Translations under genes and position numbers: made by a program
NCBI GenBank assembly: GCA_001767455.1
Contig: MELC01000041.1
Span: forward strand, 1 to 64,000
Source of the DNA: Acidobacteria bacterium RIFCSPLOWO2_12_FULL_66_21
Lineage (GTDB): Bacteria > Acidobacteriota > Vicinamibacteria > Vicinamibacterales > 2-12-FULL-66-21
Reading direction: 5' to 3'
Length of the DNA: 64,000 nucleotides
The notes under the pieces: generated by a model
Told to the model about the DNA's origin: nothing
The model's input: only the letters and a program-made list of their open reading frames with translations
Database searches by the model: none
Part shown: in pieces, positions 18,760-28,309 of the stretch
Numbering within the stretch: the first letter of the stretch is position 1
Layout of the letters: each line of letters begins with the position of its first letter

Positions 18760-21411
18760 ATGCGCACGCTGCTGTTGTCCCTCTGCGCGCTCATCGCTGC
18801 CGGGTCGTGGCAGCCGTCCACGCCGCCATACAGGAATCCCAGGCTGCCCGTCGAGGCGCGCGTCCGCGATCTGCTCGGCCGGATGACGCTCGAAGAGAAG
18901 TTCTGGCAGCTCTTCATGATCCCCGGCGATCTCGACGAAGCGTCGCACGACTACTCCCACGGCGTCTTCGGGCTTCAGATCTCCGTCGCGCCGCGCGAGG
19001 CTGACGGAACCGGACCTCTCTCTCCCCGCGCCGCCGCGCGCGCGCACGCGGAGCGCATCAACGCCATCCAGCGCTTCTTCGTAGACCGCACGCGACTCGG
19101 CATCCCCATCATCCCCTTCGAGGAAGCGGTCCACGGCCTTTCGCGTGACGGGGCGACGATGTTCCCGCAGGCGATCGGCCTCGCGGCGACGTGGGATACG
19201 AACCTGATGTCGCGCGTCGCGACCGCCATCGCCGCCGAGACCCGCACCCGCGGCATCCGCCAGGTCCTCTCACCGGTCGTCAACATCGCCGACGACGTGC
19301 GGTGGGGGAGAGTGGAGGAGACCTACGGGGAGGATCCGTACCTGAGCGCGCGGATGGCGCGGGCGTTCGTCGAGGCGTTCGAGCATGCCGGCGTCGTCGC
19401 GACGCCGAAGCACTTCGTCGCGAACGCCGGCGAAGGCGGACGCGACAGCTATCCCATCGATCGCAGCGAGCGCGCCCTCGGCGAGCGCTACTTCCCGCCG
19501 TTCGAAGCAGCTATCCGCGAAGCCGGGGCGCGTTCCGTCATGACGGCTTACAACTCCGTGGATGGATCGCCGGCAACACAAAACCGCCGGCTGCTGAACG
19601 GCGTCCTGAAAGAAACCTGGCTGTTCCGCGGGTTCGTGATCTCGGACGCGGCGGCGACCGGCGGCGCGACGGTGCTGCACATGACGGAGCCCGACACGCC
19701 GACCGCCGCGAAGGACGCATGGGAGGCGGGTCTCGACGTCGTCTTTCAATCGTCATATCCGCAGTTCCGGCCGTACTGGGAGGCAGTCCGGCGCGGACTC
19801 GTCGCGCCCGCCGTGATCGACGCCGCGGTGTCGCGCGTGCTGCGTGTCAAATTCGAGCTGGGCCTGTTCGAGGACCCATACGTGGATGGCGGGGCCGCGG
19901 CCGCCTCGAACGGCAGCGCCGCGCATCTCTCGCTCGCGCGCGAGGCGGCGCGCGCGTCTCTCGTCCTTCTGAAGAACGAACGCGCCACGCTGCCGGTCGA
20001 TCCGGGCATCAGGTCCATAGCCGTAATCGGGATGGACGCCGAGGCGGCGCGGCTCGGCGGGTACAGCAGTCCCGGTGTCGAGAAGGTTTCGATCCTGGAC
20101 GGGCTGCGCCGCAGGTTCACGACTGCTGACATCCGGTACGTCCCCGGGCCCGGCCGCACGATACGCGACACAGTCGTCGTACCTTCCGAGCAATTCGCAT
20201 CGCGTGCAGGTGGCGGGAGCGCTCCCGGGCTCAAGGGTGAATACTTCGACAACATCAGGCTCGAGGGCACGCCGCGCCTCGTGCGCACGGATCGGCGCGT
20301 TGACTTCGGTTGGACCCTCAACCCGCCGGGCCGAGGCATTCCGTTCGACTGGTACTCCGTGCGCTGGTCCGGCACCATCGTCGTGCCGGCCGGCGGCGTC
20401 CGCCGGATTGGCGTGGAAGGCGACGACGGGTATCGCCTGTTCATCGACGGCCGCGCCGTCATCGACAACTGGCGAAAGCAGTCGTCGGGACGGCGCCTTG
20501 CCGACGTCTCCCTCGCCCCGGGATCGCGCCACGACGTTCGACTGGAGTATTTCGAGAGCACAGGCGTCGCGCGCGTGAAGCTCATTTGGGACGCGGGCGT
20601 TTTGGACGACTCGCAGACGAGAATCGACGAGGCCGTGGCGCTCGCGCGCAAGAGTGATGTCGCTGTCGTCGTTGCGGGTGTCGAGGAGGGAGAATTCCGC
20701 GATCGCGCATTTCTCCGCCTGCCCGGCCGTCAGGAAGAACTGATTGAGGCCATCGCGACGGCAGGCAAGCCGGTAGTCGTCGTGCTCGTGGGCGGAAGCG
20801 CGGTTACGATGTCGCGCTGGATCGATCGCGTGGACGCCGTGATCGACGCGTGGTATCCGGGGGAGCGCGGCGGCGAGGCTGTCGCGGATCTGCTCGCCGG
20901 CGACTACAGTCCGTCCGGGCGGCTGCCCATCACGTTTCCCATCGCCGAGGGACAGCTGCCGCTCTACTACAACCACAAGCCGACCGGCCGGGGCGACGAC
21001 TACGTCGACCTGACCGGCCGCCCGCTGTTTCCCTTCGGGTTCGGGCTGAGCTACACCACCTTCGAATACTCGGCGCTCTCTCTGGCGCCGGGGACGATTG
21101 CGCCGTCGGGCAGGACCGTCATCGGCTGCACGGTGAAGAACGCGGGCACACGCGAGGGCGACGAAGTCGTCCAGTTATACGTCCGCGACGTGCTGGCATC
21201 GGTCGCGCGGCCCGTGATGGAGCTGAAGGGGTTCGAGCGCGTTCACCTCACACCCGGCGAATCGCGGGAGATCCACTTCGAGCTTGGTCCCGACAACCTG
21301 CGGATGCTCGACCGCGATATGCGGTGGGTGGTCGAGCCCGGCGCCGTCAGGATCATGATCGGCAGCTCGTCGCGCGACATTCGTCTACGCGGCGAATTGA
21401 CCGTCCGCTGA
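18760..21411 (+). CDS. Exported GH3 beta-glycosidase with inserted PA14 domain
   Basis: This 883-residue protein starts with a signal peptide (MRTLLLSLCALIAAGSW). The GH3 N-terminal barrel has LGIPIIPFEEAVHGLSRDGA, the WGRVEETYGEDPYL block, TPKHFVAN (KH motif) and the nucleophile region FRGFVISDAA. The second GH3 domain follows, interrupted at about 480-630 by a PA14 carbohydrate-recognition module (GLKGEYFDNI; GDDGYRLFIDGR; VRLEYFESTG). A fibronectin-III-like C-terminal domain ends the protein. The layout matches BglX-like beta-glucosidases or xylosidases acting on plant oligosaccharides in the periplasm or outside. Its substrate cannot be fixed from sequence. Confidence 0.92.
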   Translation: MRTLLLSLCALIAAGSWQPSTPPYRNPRLPVEARVRDLLGRMTLEEKFWQLFMIPGDLDEASHDYSHGVFGLQISVAPREADGTGPLSPRAAARAHAERINAIQRFFVDRTRLGIPIIPFEEAVHGLSRDGATMFPQAIGLAATWDTNLMSRVATAIAAETRTRGIRQVLSPVVNIADDVRWGRVEETYGEDPYLSARMARAFVEAFEHAGVVATPKHFVANAGEGGRDSYPIDRSERALGERYFPPFEAAIREAGARSVMTAYNSVDGSPATQNRRLLNGVLKETWLFRGFVISDAAATGGATVLHMTEPDTPTAAKDAWEAGLDVVFQSSYPQFRPYWEAVRRGLVAPAVIDAAVSRVLRVKFELGLFEDPYVDGGAAAASNGSAAHLSLAREAARASLVLLKNERATLPVDPGIRSIAVIGMDAEAARLGGYSSPGVEKVSILDGLRRRFTTADIRYVPGPGRTIRDTVVVPSEQFASRAGGGSAPGLKGEYFDNIRLEGTPRLVRTDRRVDFGWTLNPPGRGIPFDWYSVRWSGTIVVPAGGVRRIGVEGDDGYRLFIDGRAVIDNWRKQSSGRRLADVSLAPGSRHDVRLEYFESTGVARVKLIWDAGVLDDSQTRIDEAVALARKSDVAVVVAGVEEGEFRDRAFLRLPGRQEELIEAIATAGKPVVVVLVGGSAVTMSRWIDRVDAVIDAWYPGERGGEAVADLLAGDYSPSGRLPITFPIAEGQLPLYYNHKPTGRGDDYVDLTGRPLFPFGFGLSYTTFEYSALSLAPGTIAPSGRTVIGCTVKNAGTREGDEVVQLYVRDVLASVARPVMELKGFERVHLTPGESREIHFELGPDNLRMLDRDMRWVVEPGAVRIMIGSSSRDIRLRGELTVR

Positions 21412-21451
21412 ACCTTCCCGTCCGCGCGCGAGTAAGACAAGGTAGACAGTC

Positions 21452-21985
21452 ATGCCGGACGATCTGGAGCGCGACCTCCTCGACCGGTTCGTTCGAGGCG
21501 ACCAGGACGCGTTCGAGGCGATCTTCAGGCAGTTCCAGGTGGAGGTCTACCGATGGATCCTGCGAATCGTGCGGGACCCCTCGGCCGCGGAAGACGCGCT
21601 GGTGGACGCCTTCTGGCGTGCCTATCGCGGGCGCGCCGGATTCCAGCCGTCGCGCGGCTTCGGCGCGTGGATGCGTCGGATTGCGACCAACGCGGCGCTC
21701 GACCACCTCAGAAGGTCGCGCAAAGCCGCGCGGCTGATCGCCGGAGGCGATGCAGTCGCCGCGCCCGCCGGGGCCGATCGCGCGACGATCGAGTCGATCG
21801 TTCGCGCCTTTGCCGCGCTCCCGCCCGGCCTGCGAGTTGTCGCGACGCTCGCGATCGTCGAGGAGCGGCCATACTCCGAGATCGCCGATGCCCTCGACGT
21901 GCCAGTCGGAACCGTCAAGTCGCGCGTCTTTCGCGCGGTTCGAATATTGAGAGAAGAACTGGCCCGCCAGGGTATCCACCCATGA
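21452..21985 (+). CDS. ECF sigma factor (RpoE-like)
   Basis: This 177-residue sigma-70 factor has region 2 (DAFEAIFRQFQVEVYRWILR; RDPSAAEDALVDAFWRAYRG; ATNAALDHLRRSRK) and region 4 (LPPGLRVVATLAIVEERPYS; IADALDVPVGTVKSRVFRAV). The spacing and length are standard for an ECF factor. The next gene starts inside its stop codon (ATGA overlap), so the two are translationally coupled. The partner is probably its regulator. Confidence 0.9.
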   Translation: MPDDLERDLLDRFVRGDQDAFEAIFRQFQVEVYRWILRIVRDPSAAEDALVDAFWRAYRGRAGFQPSRGFGAWMRRIATNAALDHLRRSRKAARLIAGGDAVAAPAGADRATIESIVRAFAALPPGLRVVATLAIVEERPYSEIADALDVPVGTVKSRVFRAVRILREELARQGIHP

Positions 21986-22191
21986 ACGACGACGCCCGTC
22001 TCGAGCAGATGCTGCGCGCGGCGCTGCCGCCGATGGAACCGGCCGCGCCTTCCCGCGATGTCTGGCAGTCGATCGTGGCTCGCGGCGGCAGCCGGCGCCC
22101 GGGCTGGATTGACGTGGCGATTGGCGCGATGACGATCCTTGCGCTGCTGCGGTTTCCCGGCTGGCTCTGGCTCCTCGCGTATCACCTGTAA
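21982..22191 (+). CDS. Tiny membrane protein coupled to the ECF sigma gene
   Basis: This 69-residue protein overlaps the sigma gene by four bases (ATGA). It has a charged N-terminal half (MNDDARLEQMLRAALPPMEP; SRDVWQSIVARGG) and one C-terminal membrane helix (WIDVAIGAMTILALLRFPGW). Position and topology suggest a minimal anti-sigma or sigma-tethering protein, but the HxxxCxxC zinc motif of classical anti-sigma domains is absent. The function is inferred only from operon position. Confidence 0.6.
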   Translation: MNDDARLEQMLRAALPPMEPAAPSRDVWQSIVARGGSRRPGWIDVAIGAMTILALLRFPGWLWLLAYHL

Positions 22192-22201
22192 GGAGAACAC
22201 C

Positions 22202-22636
22202 ATGCGGCCGCATCCATTGCTTCGCGCCTATATGGCCGGGATCGTGGTTCCGACGCTGTTCCTGCTCGTCATCATGGCCGTCAACGCGTATCACCGGTAC
22301 TACTTCGAGGTCCCGAACCAGTTCGTGCTGGGACTGCCCGCGCGTCCGCTCGAGCGCGCGATCCTGTTTCCCATGGCGATCGTTCCGAACATCTGGGGCG
22401 TGTGGAACATGTTGCGCCTCGCGCTGCCGTCGCGGCTGCGTTTGTCGATCGGCATCCACGGCGCGCTGCTCGTGCTGGTGTTGATCCCCGGCGGGATTCT
22501 GCTGGCGCGCACGCTTGACGTCTTCACGATCCAGATGCGCTTCGCGCTGCCGATGGTGCCCATCGGCATGGCGATCTACTACCTCGCCTGGAAGTACATC
22601 GTCGGATTCCTGAACGACGAGATGGGAATAGGGTGA
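22202..22636 (+). CDS. Multi-pass membrane protein, function unknown
   Basis: The start ATG at 22202 follows AAGGAG closely. The 144-residue product has about four hydrophobic segments (MAGIVVPTLFLLVIMAVNAY; ILFPMAIVPNIWGVWNML; HGALLVLVLIPGGILL; PMVPIGMAIYYLAWKYIVGF). It is the third gene of the sigma-led operon, 10 bp behind the tiny membrane protein, and is probably a target or modulator of the same stress response (inference). I do not recognise a family. A REP palindrome abuts its stop codon. Confidence 0.7.
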   Translation: MRPHPLLRAYMAGIVVPTLFLLVIMAVNAYHRYYFEVPNQFVLGLPARPLERAILFPMAIVPNIWGVWNMLRLALPSRLRLSIGIHGALLVLVLIPGGILLARTLDVFTIQMRFALPMVPIGMAIYYLAWKYIVGFLNDEMGIG

Positions 22637-22661
22637 GGCAGCCCTGAAGGGCTGCGCAACA
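22637..22661. repeat. REP-like palindrome
   Basis: This is a single copy of GGCAGCCCTGAAGGGCTGC followed by GCAACA, just after the stop codon of the membrane protein gene and between convergent genes. The hairpin arms GCAGCCCT/AGGGCTGC pair perfectly. It could act as a bidirectional terminator. Confidence 0.7.
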
Positions 22662-22682
22662 CGTCCCACGAAGACAGGGGAG

Positions 22683-23681
22683 CTAGCCCTGCGCGAGTAT
22701 TCCCCGCAGCGTGTCCGCGCATGCGCGGCTCTCCGCGTCGCCGGTCACGATCTCAATCGCGTCGGGGCTGCTCACGCCGAGCTTGACTTCCACCGCGCGG
22801 GCGATCTGCTCCTGCTGGAAGATCGGCCGGCCCATGATCGCCTGGTTCGCGCCGAGCGACTTCAGCATCGCCACGCCGACCGCGTCGACCGCGACGCGAT
22901 CGTCGCCGGCAATCATCACGTTCCCGGCCTTCAGCTCGCCACGCGACGGGCCGCCGTCCGTGAAGGCCGCCACGCCGTCCAGAACGATCAGGCTCGGCTT
23001 GTACCCCGTGTTCAGTTCCGCGATCATCCTCCGCATGTCGGGCGAGCGGTGCATCGTCCGGCGGATTGGCTTCGGCGTGAGGCCGACCGCCAGCTTGAGC
23101 GACAGGGTGAAGACGCCGCCGGCGCCGTGCGTCTTGAGGCAGCACGTGGTGACGGTGTACTCGGAGTCGACGATGAGCCGCGGGAGGTGGAAGCCGTCGG
23201 GCCAGTTCGTGCCCGCGGCAGGGAAGGCGACCCAGTCGCTCTCCGGGATCTGCTCGTAATCGACGACGTCGAATTTGAGGTCGCGCGCGAGATCGAAAGT
23301 GCCCTTCTGTTCCATCACGCCGTGCGTCCGTGGCGGACCGCTCGACTCGCCAAGCGTGATCGAGCGCGCGCCGCGCTCGTGCAACTCGGTGACGATCTGC
23401 GCGAGGGTGTCGTTGTGCGTGGATCCGGGCGTCGCATCGGCCGAATTGAAGTTCGGCTTGATGACGACCTTCTTGCCGGAGAGGCCGCGAGGGTTGAGCA
23501 GTTTCAGGACTTCGGTGACGCCGCGTTTGCGATCGGTCGTCCGGACGAGCGCGACGCCGCTCCGGCGCGGGCCCATGATCTGGGCCAGATCGCCGGCGCC
23601 AAGAATCGGGAAAGCAGCAAGGCCGGCGGAAACAGTACGGACGAAGTCACGCCGGTTGACGCCATGGCAGGAGTGCGGCAC
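22683..23681 (-). CDS. DUF362 family protein with Tat signal
   Basis: This 332-residue protein opens with a twin-arginine signal (NRRDFVRTVSAGLAAFPIL). The DUF362 domain follows: GLSGKKVVIKPNFNSADATP, LGESSGPPRTHGVM, VTTCCLKTHGAGGVFTLSLK and SLIVLDGVAAFTDGGPSRGE, with MIAGDDRVAVDAVGVAML near the end. DUF362 proteins are often linked to iron-sulfur clusters, but no ferredoxin-type cysteine motif is visible here and the biochemical role is unknown. Export folded by the Tat route fits a cofactor-bearing periplasmic protein. Confidence 0.85.
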   Translation of the reverse strand: MPHSCHGVNRRDFVRTVSAGLAAFPILGAGDLAQIMGPRRSGVALVRTTDRKRGVTEVLKLLNPRGLSGKKVVIKPNFNSADATPGSTHNDTLAQIVTELHERGARSITLGESSGPPRTHGVMEQKGTFDLARDLKFDVVDYEQIPESDWVAFPAAGTNWPDGFHLPRLIVDSEYTVTTCCLKTHGAGGVFTLSLKLAVGLTPKPIRRTMHRSPDMRRMIAELNTGYKPSLIVLDGVAAFTDGGPSRGELKAGNVMIAGDDRVAVDAVGVAMLKSLGANQAIMGRPIFQQEQIARAVEVKLGVSSPDAIEIVTGDAESRACADTLRGILAQG

Positions 23682-23722
23682 GGACGGCCTCCTTGGGAAG
23701 CGGTATGAAGGATGCCATCACT

Positions 23723-24904
23723 CTACTCCCGTTTCGTGACTTTGGCACCGTCCCGCACCGCGTCGCTCGGAAACACGATGATCTGATCGCCGGCCGACAG
23801 GCCCCGCAGGACCTCCGCATCGAGCCCGTTGCGCTCGCCGATCTCGACGGCGCGCGTCGCAGCCACGCCGGCCTGAACGCCGTAGACGGCCCAGCTCGAT
23901 TCGTGGCGGAACAGGCTGCTGGTCGGGATCTTCAGCACCTTCTCGCGCGACGACACCACGATGCGGACCTCCACGCGGTAGCCATCGCCGATGGACGCCC
24001 GCCCCTGCGGCGGATCGTCGAAGTCGACGATCACGTTGACGCGCTGCTCCTCGACGCCGAGCGCGGAGATCTTGGTGAACCCTGACGGCTCGATGCGGCG
24101 CACCCGGCCGGTGAGCGGATGCTCGCCGCCCCACTGCTCGATCAGCACCTTCTGCCCGGGCTGCACTCGGACCGCGGCGCTGGAGAGCAGGTCGGACACG
24201 ATCTCGAGGTCCCTGACGTTTCCGATTTCGAGCAGCGGCTGTCCGGTCGGCACGACCGCTTCGCTCTCCTGAAGCCGGCGCAGCACCACGCCGTCGATCG
24301 GCGACCGAAGGGGTATGGTCGACGCGCGGCCGCTGCGCGTCTGCATCAGGCCCGCGCGGGCGACCTCGTGCTGGTACTCGGCCGTGCGGACCGCAAACCC
24401 GGCGGACTGGAGCGCGCGCTCGAGTGACTGCGCCTGCTGCTCCGCCGCGTCGAGCTCGCGCGGCGCGATCACCTTCTGCTCCACGAGGCTCCGTGAGCGC
24501 TTCAGCTCGGCCTGCGCGAACGTGAGGTCCGCCTTGATGCGCTCGCGATCCGCCCGGGCGCCGCCGACGGCTGATTCCGCGGCCTTCAGCCGCCCTTCAA
24601 GTTCCGCGCGCGTTCGCACGTCGAGCAGCGCGGGATCCGAGGGCTCGAACTGCGCGAGGATCGTCTTGCCGGCCACCACGGGATCGCCCGGCTCCAGCTC
24701 GATGCGCCGCATCCGGCCGGGCACCGGGGCCGAGACGATGTACCGATCGCGGATGCGCGTGCGCCCCTCTTCGTCAACCGTCACCTGGAGGTCGCCGCGT
24801 TCCACGTTCGCGAAGTCGGCCGGCACGGGCTGCGGCCGGAACGCCCAGAATCCGAGCAGCGCCAGGACGAGGATGACCGGACCGATACGGAGGAGTCGTT
24901 TCAT
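23723..24904 (-). CDS. HlyD-family periplasmic adaptor of an ABC exporter
   Basis: This 393-residue protein has an N-terminal membrane anchor (IGPVILVLALLGFWAF) followed by a lipoyl-like half (YIVSAPVPGRMRRIELEPGD), a long helical hairpin (about 95-185), and the second half (TIPLRSPIDGVVLRRLQESE). The beta-barrel and membrane-proximal domains end in GLSAGDQIIVFPSDAVRDGA. It would connect the ABC permease and ATPase encoded upstream on the same strand to an outer-membrane channel. A 235-bp repeat-filled spacer separates it from the permease gene, longer than usual within such operons. Confidence 0.88.
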   Translation of the reverse strand: MKRLLRIGPVILVLALLGFWAFRPQPVPADFANVERGDLQVTVDEEGRTRIRDRYIVSAPVPGRMRRIELEPGDPVVAGKTILAQFEPSDPALLDVRTRAELEGRLKAAESAVGGARADRERIKADLTFAQAELKRSRSLVEQKVIAPRELDAAEQQAQSLERALQSAGFAVRTAEYQHEVARAGLMQTRSGRASTIPLRSPIDGVVLRRLQESEAVVPTGQPLLEIGNVRDLEIVSDLLSSAAVRVQPGQKVLIEQWGGEHPLTGRVRRIEPSGFTKISALGVEEQRVNVIVDFDDPPQGRASIGDGYRVEVRIVVSSREKVLKIPTSSLFRHESSWAVYGVQAGVAATRAVEIGERNGLDAEVLRGLSAGDQIIVFPSDAVRDGAKVTKRE

Positions 24905-24909
24905 TGATC

Positions 24910-25139
24910 AAGAAGCCGGCAGCCGGCAGCAGGCAGCAAGCAGTGGATCACGCTGTCGCGCTGCGAAAGCCTTCTTATTCAGCGGAACACCTCGACACAC
25001 TGCCAGCTGCCCGCTGCCCGCTGCCTGCTATTCTCTTCTTGTTTCGGAAGCACGCAGCATGCAGCACGCGGAAGGCAGTGTATCAAGCTGTCACGCTGTC
25101 AGCTTGTCTCACTGCCAGCTGCCCGCTGCCAGCTGCCTG
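24910..25139. repeat. Two pairs of complementary 7-bp-unit tracts
   Basis: The spacer is almost wholly built from degenerate 7-bp units. The first tract reads AGCCGGC, AGCCGGC, AGCAGGC, AGCAAGC. Its complementary counterpart near 25005 reads ACTGCCA, GCTGCCC, GCTGCCC, GCTGCCT, GCTATTC. Both kinds recur at about 25050 (AGCACGC, AGCATGC, AGCACGC) and at 25110-25145. This makes two successive forward/reverse modules able to fold as long imperfect hairpins inside the exporter operon. Confidence 0.65.
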
Positions 25140-27509
25140 CTATTCCCTTGTCTTCAACACCGCCACCAGATCGAGATGATCCAGCCGGCGGCGCACCGCC
25201 AGGCCGGACAGGGCCGCCGCGACGAGCACCGCGGCCGTCGCGTACGCATATGTGCGGACCGTGATGACGAGAGGGAACCGGTACAGCTCGTTGCTCAACG
25301 CGTTGAGCAGCACGCCCGCAGAAATGTACCCGACCACGAGGCCGATTGGAATCGCCATCACGACGACGACCGCCAGCTCCCCCAGGAGAATGAACGAGAT
25401 CTCGCCCCGCGTGAAGCCGAGCACGCGGAGGCTCGCCAGCTCCCGGCTGCGTTCCGACAACGAGACGCGCGCGGCGTTGTACACGACGCCGCCGGCGATG
25501 ATGCCGGAAAAGAGCAGGTTGAAGAAGATCATGATGTAGAACGTATCCGCGAGCGTCTTCTGAAAGCTCTCGATCGCCGTTTGCTTCAGGTTTACTCCCG
25601 CGACCATGGGCGTCCTCTTCAACCGTCGATAGAGGGAGCCCGCGGCTGAGGGATCGACCGTGAGAAACGCGCCGGAGATGGTGTCTCCTTCGCCGAGCAG
25701 ATGCCGCAGGGCGTCGATCTCCATGTAGGCCGACGTGCCCATGTACTCTTCGACGATTGCCGCGACCCGCACGTCCCGCACGGGACGGCGTCCGTCGAGG
25801 ACTTCGATCGTAATGGGATCGCCGGGCCCGGCGCCCAGCACCTCCGCGAGCGCGTCCGAGAGGACGAGTCCCTGGGGCGGGAGGCGGATGGGGCCCGAGC
25901 GAACATCCACGACACGCCTGAGTTCGGGCTGCGCGACCAGTCCCTGGAGCGACGTGATGCGCGATCTGTGCGCGGAGCGCAGCCGGACCGGGACGGCGCG
26001 CACCGGCTCGGCGTAGAGGACGCCCGGCAGCCGGCCCATCTCGTGGATGGCTCGCGCCGAGGCTGGCAGCACCAGCGAGACGGTCACGTGCTGCCGCTCG
26101 ATCGAGAAGAACTGAAGGTCCATCAACACCGCGATCGCGTCGATGAAGAACGTGCCGAGCACCAGCAGCGTGATAGCGGTGGCAATGCCGATGACGGACG
26201 TAGCCGCGCGGACCGGATGCCGTCCGACGTTCCTCAGGATCATGCGGACCGGCGCCGACAGCAGGCGCGCCAGTCCCGCGCGTTCGAGCCAGCTATGCCG
26301 GTATCGCGCGGGCGGCTCGGGCCGCATCGCCTCCGCTGGCGGAAGGGCCGCGACCCGGTACACGGCATTCACGGCGCCGAGGATCGCCGCCACAAAACTC
26401 ACGATGACGCCGCCGGCGACGACGGCCGCGGGCAGATGGTACTGGAGCACCGGAAACCGGAAGAACGCGTTATACAGCTGGATCATGCCCGAACCGAGCA
26501 GCGACCCGAACACGGTCCCGATTGCGGCGCCCGCCGCGCCGATGAGCAGACTCAGCTTCGTGTAGTGCCACACCAGCTCCACGTTCGTGTAGCCGAGCGC
26601 CTTCAGCGCCGCGATCTGCTCCCGCTGCACCGCGACGATTCGCGTGAGGACGACGTTCAGCAGGAAGGCGGCGACCGCCAGGAACACGACCGGCAGGATG
26701 AAGCCGACGTTCTGCAACTGTTTCAGCTCGCTGTCCAGGTAGAAATGTGACGTCTGCAACGAGCGCGGTATGGACCCCAGGCCGCCATAGATGGACAGCA
26801 TGCGATCGAGACGGGCGATCACGTCCGCGCTCGATGCGCCAGGCAGCAGCGTGAGGGACAGGTTGTTGAACCCCCCCTCCATGTTGAACGCGGCGGCCAG
26901 GCTCCGCCCCTGCATCCAGATGATGCAGAACCGCGAGTCGTCCGGCACCAGCTCGCCGGGCCGGATGCTGTAGATGTACTCCGGCGACAAAGCGACGCCG
27001 ACGATCTCCAGCTCACGCCGGCGCCCGTTGATGATCGCGCCGAGGCGATCGCCCGGTCCGAGCGACCGCGAGATCGCGAAGGCCTCGCTGACCAGCACCT
27101 CGTCCGCGCGCCCGACGGCCGGAAAGCGCCCGCGCCGGAGGAAGAGATCGTTGAGCATCGGCGCATGCGGGATGTCGATCCCGATCAGCCTCGCGCTGGC
27201 AGGCTCCGACAGCTTCGGGACGTCGAGCGTCACGTCCACGACGACCCGCGTGTCGGCGCGGGCGACGCCCGGAATGGCGGCCACGCGGTCCTTCACGAAC
27301 AGCGGCGCGCGCGTCATCCCGGTGAACACGTCCGCGAACCTGTACCGCTCGTAGTACATCGTCTGTGTCAACCGCAGCGATGCGAACGTGCTCAGATACG
27401 TAATGAACATCGCCACGCCGGCGCCGATGACGAGGCTGATCGCCAGCGCCTGGCCCTTGAGGTGCCAGACGTCACGAAGGAGCTTGCGGTCGAGCGGCCG
27501 GATCACCAT
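25140..27509 (-). CDS. ABC transporter permease, FtsX-like (DevC/MacB-related)
   Basis: The protein is 789 residues. It starts [20 protein letters not shown] and overlaps the ATPase gene by seven bases. It contains a first membrane helix ([20 protein letters not shown]), a periplasmic domain, three FtsX helices around 280-420, then a second helix and periplasmic domain and a C-terminal FtsX set ([20 protein letters not shown]). Length and duplicated layout resemble large FtsX permeases encoded with HlyD adaptors. The motif [14 protein letters not shown] is typical of the coupling region. The probable job is export of a lipid or small molecule; the substrate is unknown. A much longer upstream frame is a shadow of the ATPase gene. 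Confidence 0.88.
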   Translation of the reverse strand: MVIRPLDRKLLRDVWHLKGQALAISLVIGAGVAMFITYLSTFASLRLTQTMYYERYRFADVFTGMTRAPLFVKDRVAAIPGVARADTRVVVDVTLDVPKLSEPASARLIGIDIPHAPMLNDLFLRRGRFPAVGRADEVLVSEAFAISRSLGPGDRLGAIINGRRRELEIVGVALSPEYIYSIRPGELVPDDSRFCIIWMQGRSLAAAFNMEGGFNNLSLTLLPGASSADVIARLDRMLSIYGGLGSIPRSLQTSHFYLDSELKQLQNVGFILPVVFLAVAAFLLNVVLTRIVAVQREQIAALKALGYTNVELVWHYTKLSLLIGAAGAAIGTVFGSLLGSGMIQLYNAFFRFPVLQYHLPAAVVAGGVIVSFVAAILGAVNAVYRVAALPPAEAMRPEPPARYRHSWLERAGLARLLSAPVRMILRNVGRHPVRAATSVIGIATAITLLVLGTFFIDAIAVLMDLQFFSIERQHVTVSLVLPASARAIHEMGRLPGVLYAEPVRAVPVRLRSAHRSRITSLQGLVAQPELRRVVDVRSGPIRLPPQGLVLSDALAEVLGAGPGDPITIEVLDGRRPVRDVRVAAIVEEYMGTSAYMEIDALRHLLGEGDTISGAFLTVDPSAAGSLYRRLKRTPMVAGVNLKQTAIESFQKTLADTFYIMIFFNLLFSGIIAGGVVYNAARVSLSERSRELASLRVLGFTRGEISFILLGELAVVVVMAIPIGLVVGYISAGVLLNALSNELYRFPLVITVRTYAYATAAVLVAAALSGLAVRRRLDHLDLVAVLKTRE

Positions 27510-28207
27510 GACAGCTCCGACGCCATGACCTTGTGCTCGTTGCGCCGCTCGCTGACGATGTGTCCGTCGGACAGGCTGACGACGCGGTCGGCCATGCCGG
27601 CGACCGCCGCGTTGTGGGTGATGACGGCGGTGGTCGTGCCGAGCTCGCGGTTCACCTGCGCAATCGCCTCGAGGACGAGCACGCCCGTGGCAATGTCGAG
27701 CGCGCCGGTCGGCTCGTCGCACAGAAGCACGTCGGGCCGCTTGGCGACCGCCCGCGCAATGGCGACGCGCTGCTGCTCGCCGCCAGAAAGCTGCGACGGA
27801 AAGTGGTCGAGCCGGTCCGTCAGATTGACGAGCCGCAGCGCCTCTTCCGGCGCCATCGGCGTGTCGACAATGTCCGTGACGAGGGCGACGTTTTCGCGCG
27901 CGGTGAGGCTGGGAATCAGGTTGTAGAACTGGAACACGAACCCCACGTGGCGCCGTCGGTACATCGTCAGCGCGCGCTCGTCGGCGGTCGTGAGGTTCTG
28001 CCCGCGATACGTGACGGTGCCCGACGTGGGCACGTCGAGTCCGCCGAGGATATTGAGCAGCGTGGACTTGCCGCTCCCCGAGGGGCCGAGCAGGACGAGG
28101 AACTCCGACTCGTGCAGCTCGAGGTCGATCCCACGCAGCGCGTGTACGTCCACCTCGCCCATGTGGTAGACCTTGGTGATGCCGCGCGCGGTGAAGACGG
28201 GGAGCAC
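27503..28207 (-). CDS. ABC transporter ATP-binding protein (LolD/MacB class)
   Basis: This 234-residue ATPase has Walker [10 protein letters not shown], the Q-loop [14 protein letters not shown], signature [14 protein letters not shown], Walker [13 protein letters not shown] and the H-loop AVITHN. The [12 protein letters not shown] context and the GALD sequence are typical of ATPases serving FtsX-type mechanotransmission exporters. It is the first gene of a three-gene operon with the permease and the HlyD adaptor. A heptamer repeat array lies directly upstream, where the promoter should be. Confidence 0.93.
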   Translation of the reverse strand: MLPVFTARGITKVYHMGEVDVHALRGIDLELHESEFLVLLGPSGSGKSTLLNILGGLDVPTSGTVTYRGQNLTTADERALTMYRRRHVGFVFQFYNLIPSLTARENVALVTDIVDTPMAPEEALRLVNLTDRLDHFPSQLSGGEQQRVAIARAVAKRPDVLLCDEPTGALDIATGVLVLEAIAQVNRELGTTTAVITHNAAVAGMADRVVSLSDGHIVSERRNEHKVMASELSW

Positions 28208-28217
28208 GTCCTTACTT

Positions 28218-28294
28218 TAGTCGATAGTCGATAGTCGATAGTCGATAGTCGATAGTCGATAGTCGATAGTCGATAGTCGATAGTCGATAGTCGA
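28218..28294. repeat. Perfect heptanucleotide tandem array (11 units)
   Basis: Eleven exact copies of TAGTCGA (77 bp) fill the space between two divergent genes, the ABC ATPase (start 28207) and the GH29 fucosidase (start 28310). Seven is not a multiple of three and the plus-strand unit contains TAG, so the array is not coding in that direction. Perfect identity implies recent slippage, and copy number could vary the spacing of one or both promoters (inference). Confidence 0.9.
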
Positions 28295-28309
28295 GGGTAC
28301 ACTCTTCAG

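Noticed and set aside
23049-23708. Plus-strand frame opposite the DUF362 gene
   Set aside because: It is antisense to a protein with a Tat signal and family motifs and has no ribosome-binding site or domain.
28211-28305. Minus-strand reading frame with repeated DYRLSTI peptide
   Set aside because: It is an open frame created by the heptamer array and has no start signal or unique sequence; the array is better treated as noncoding.
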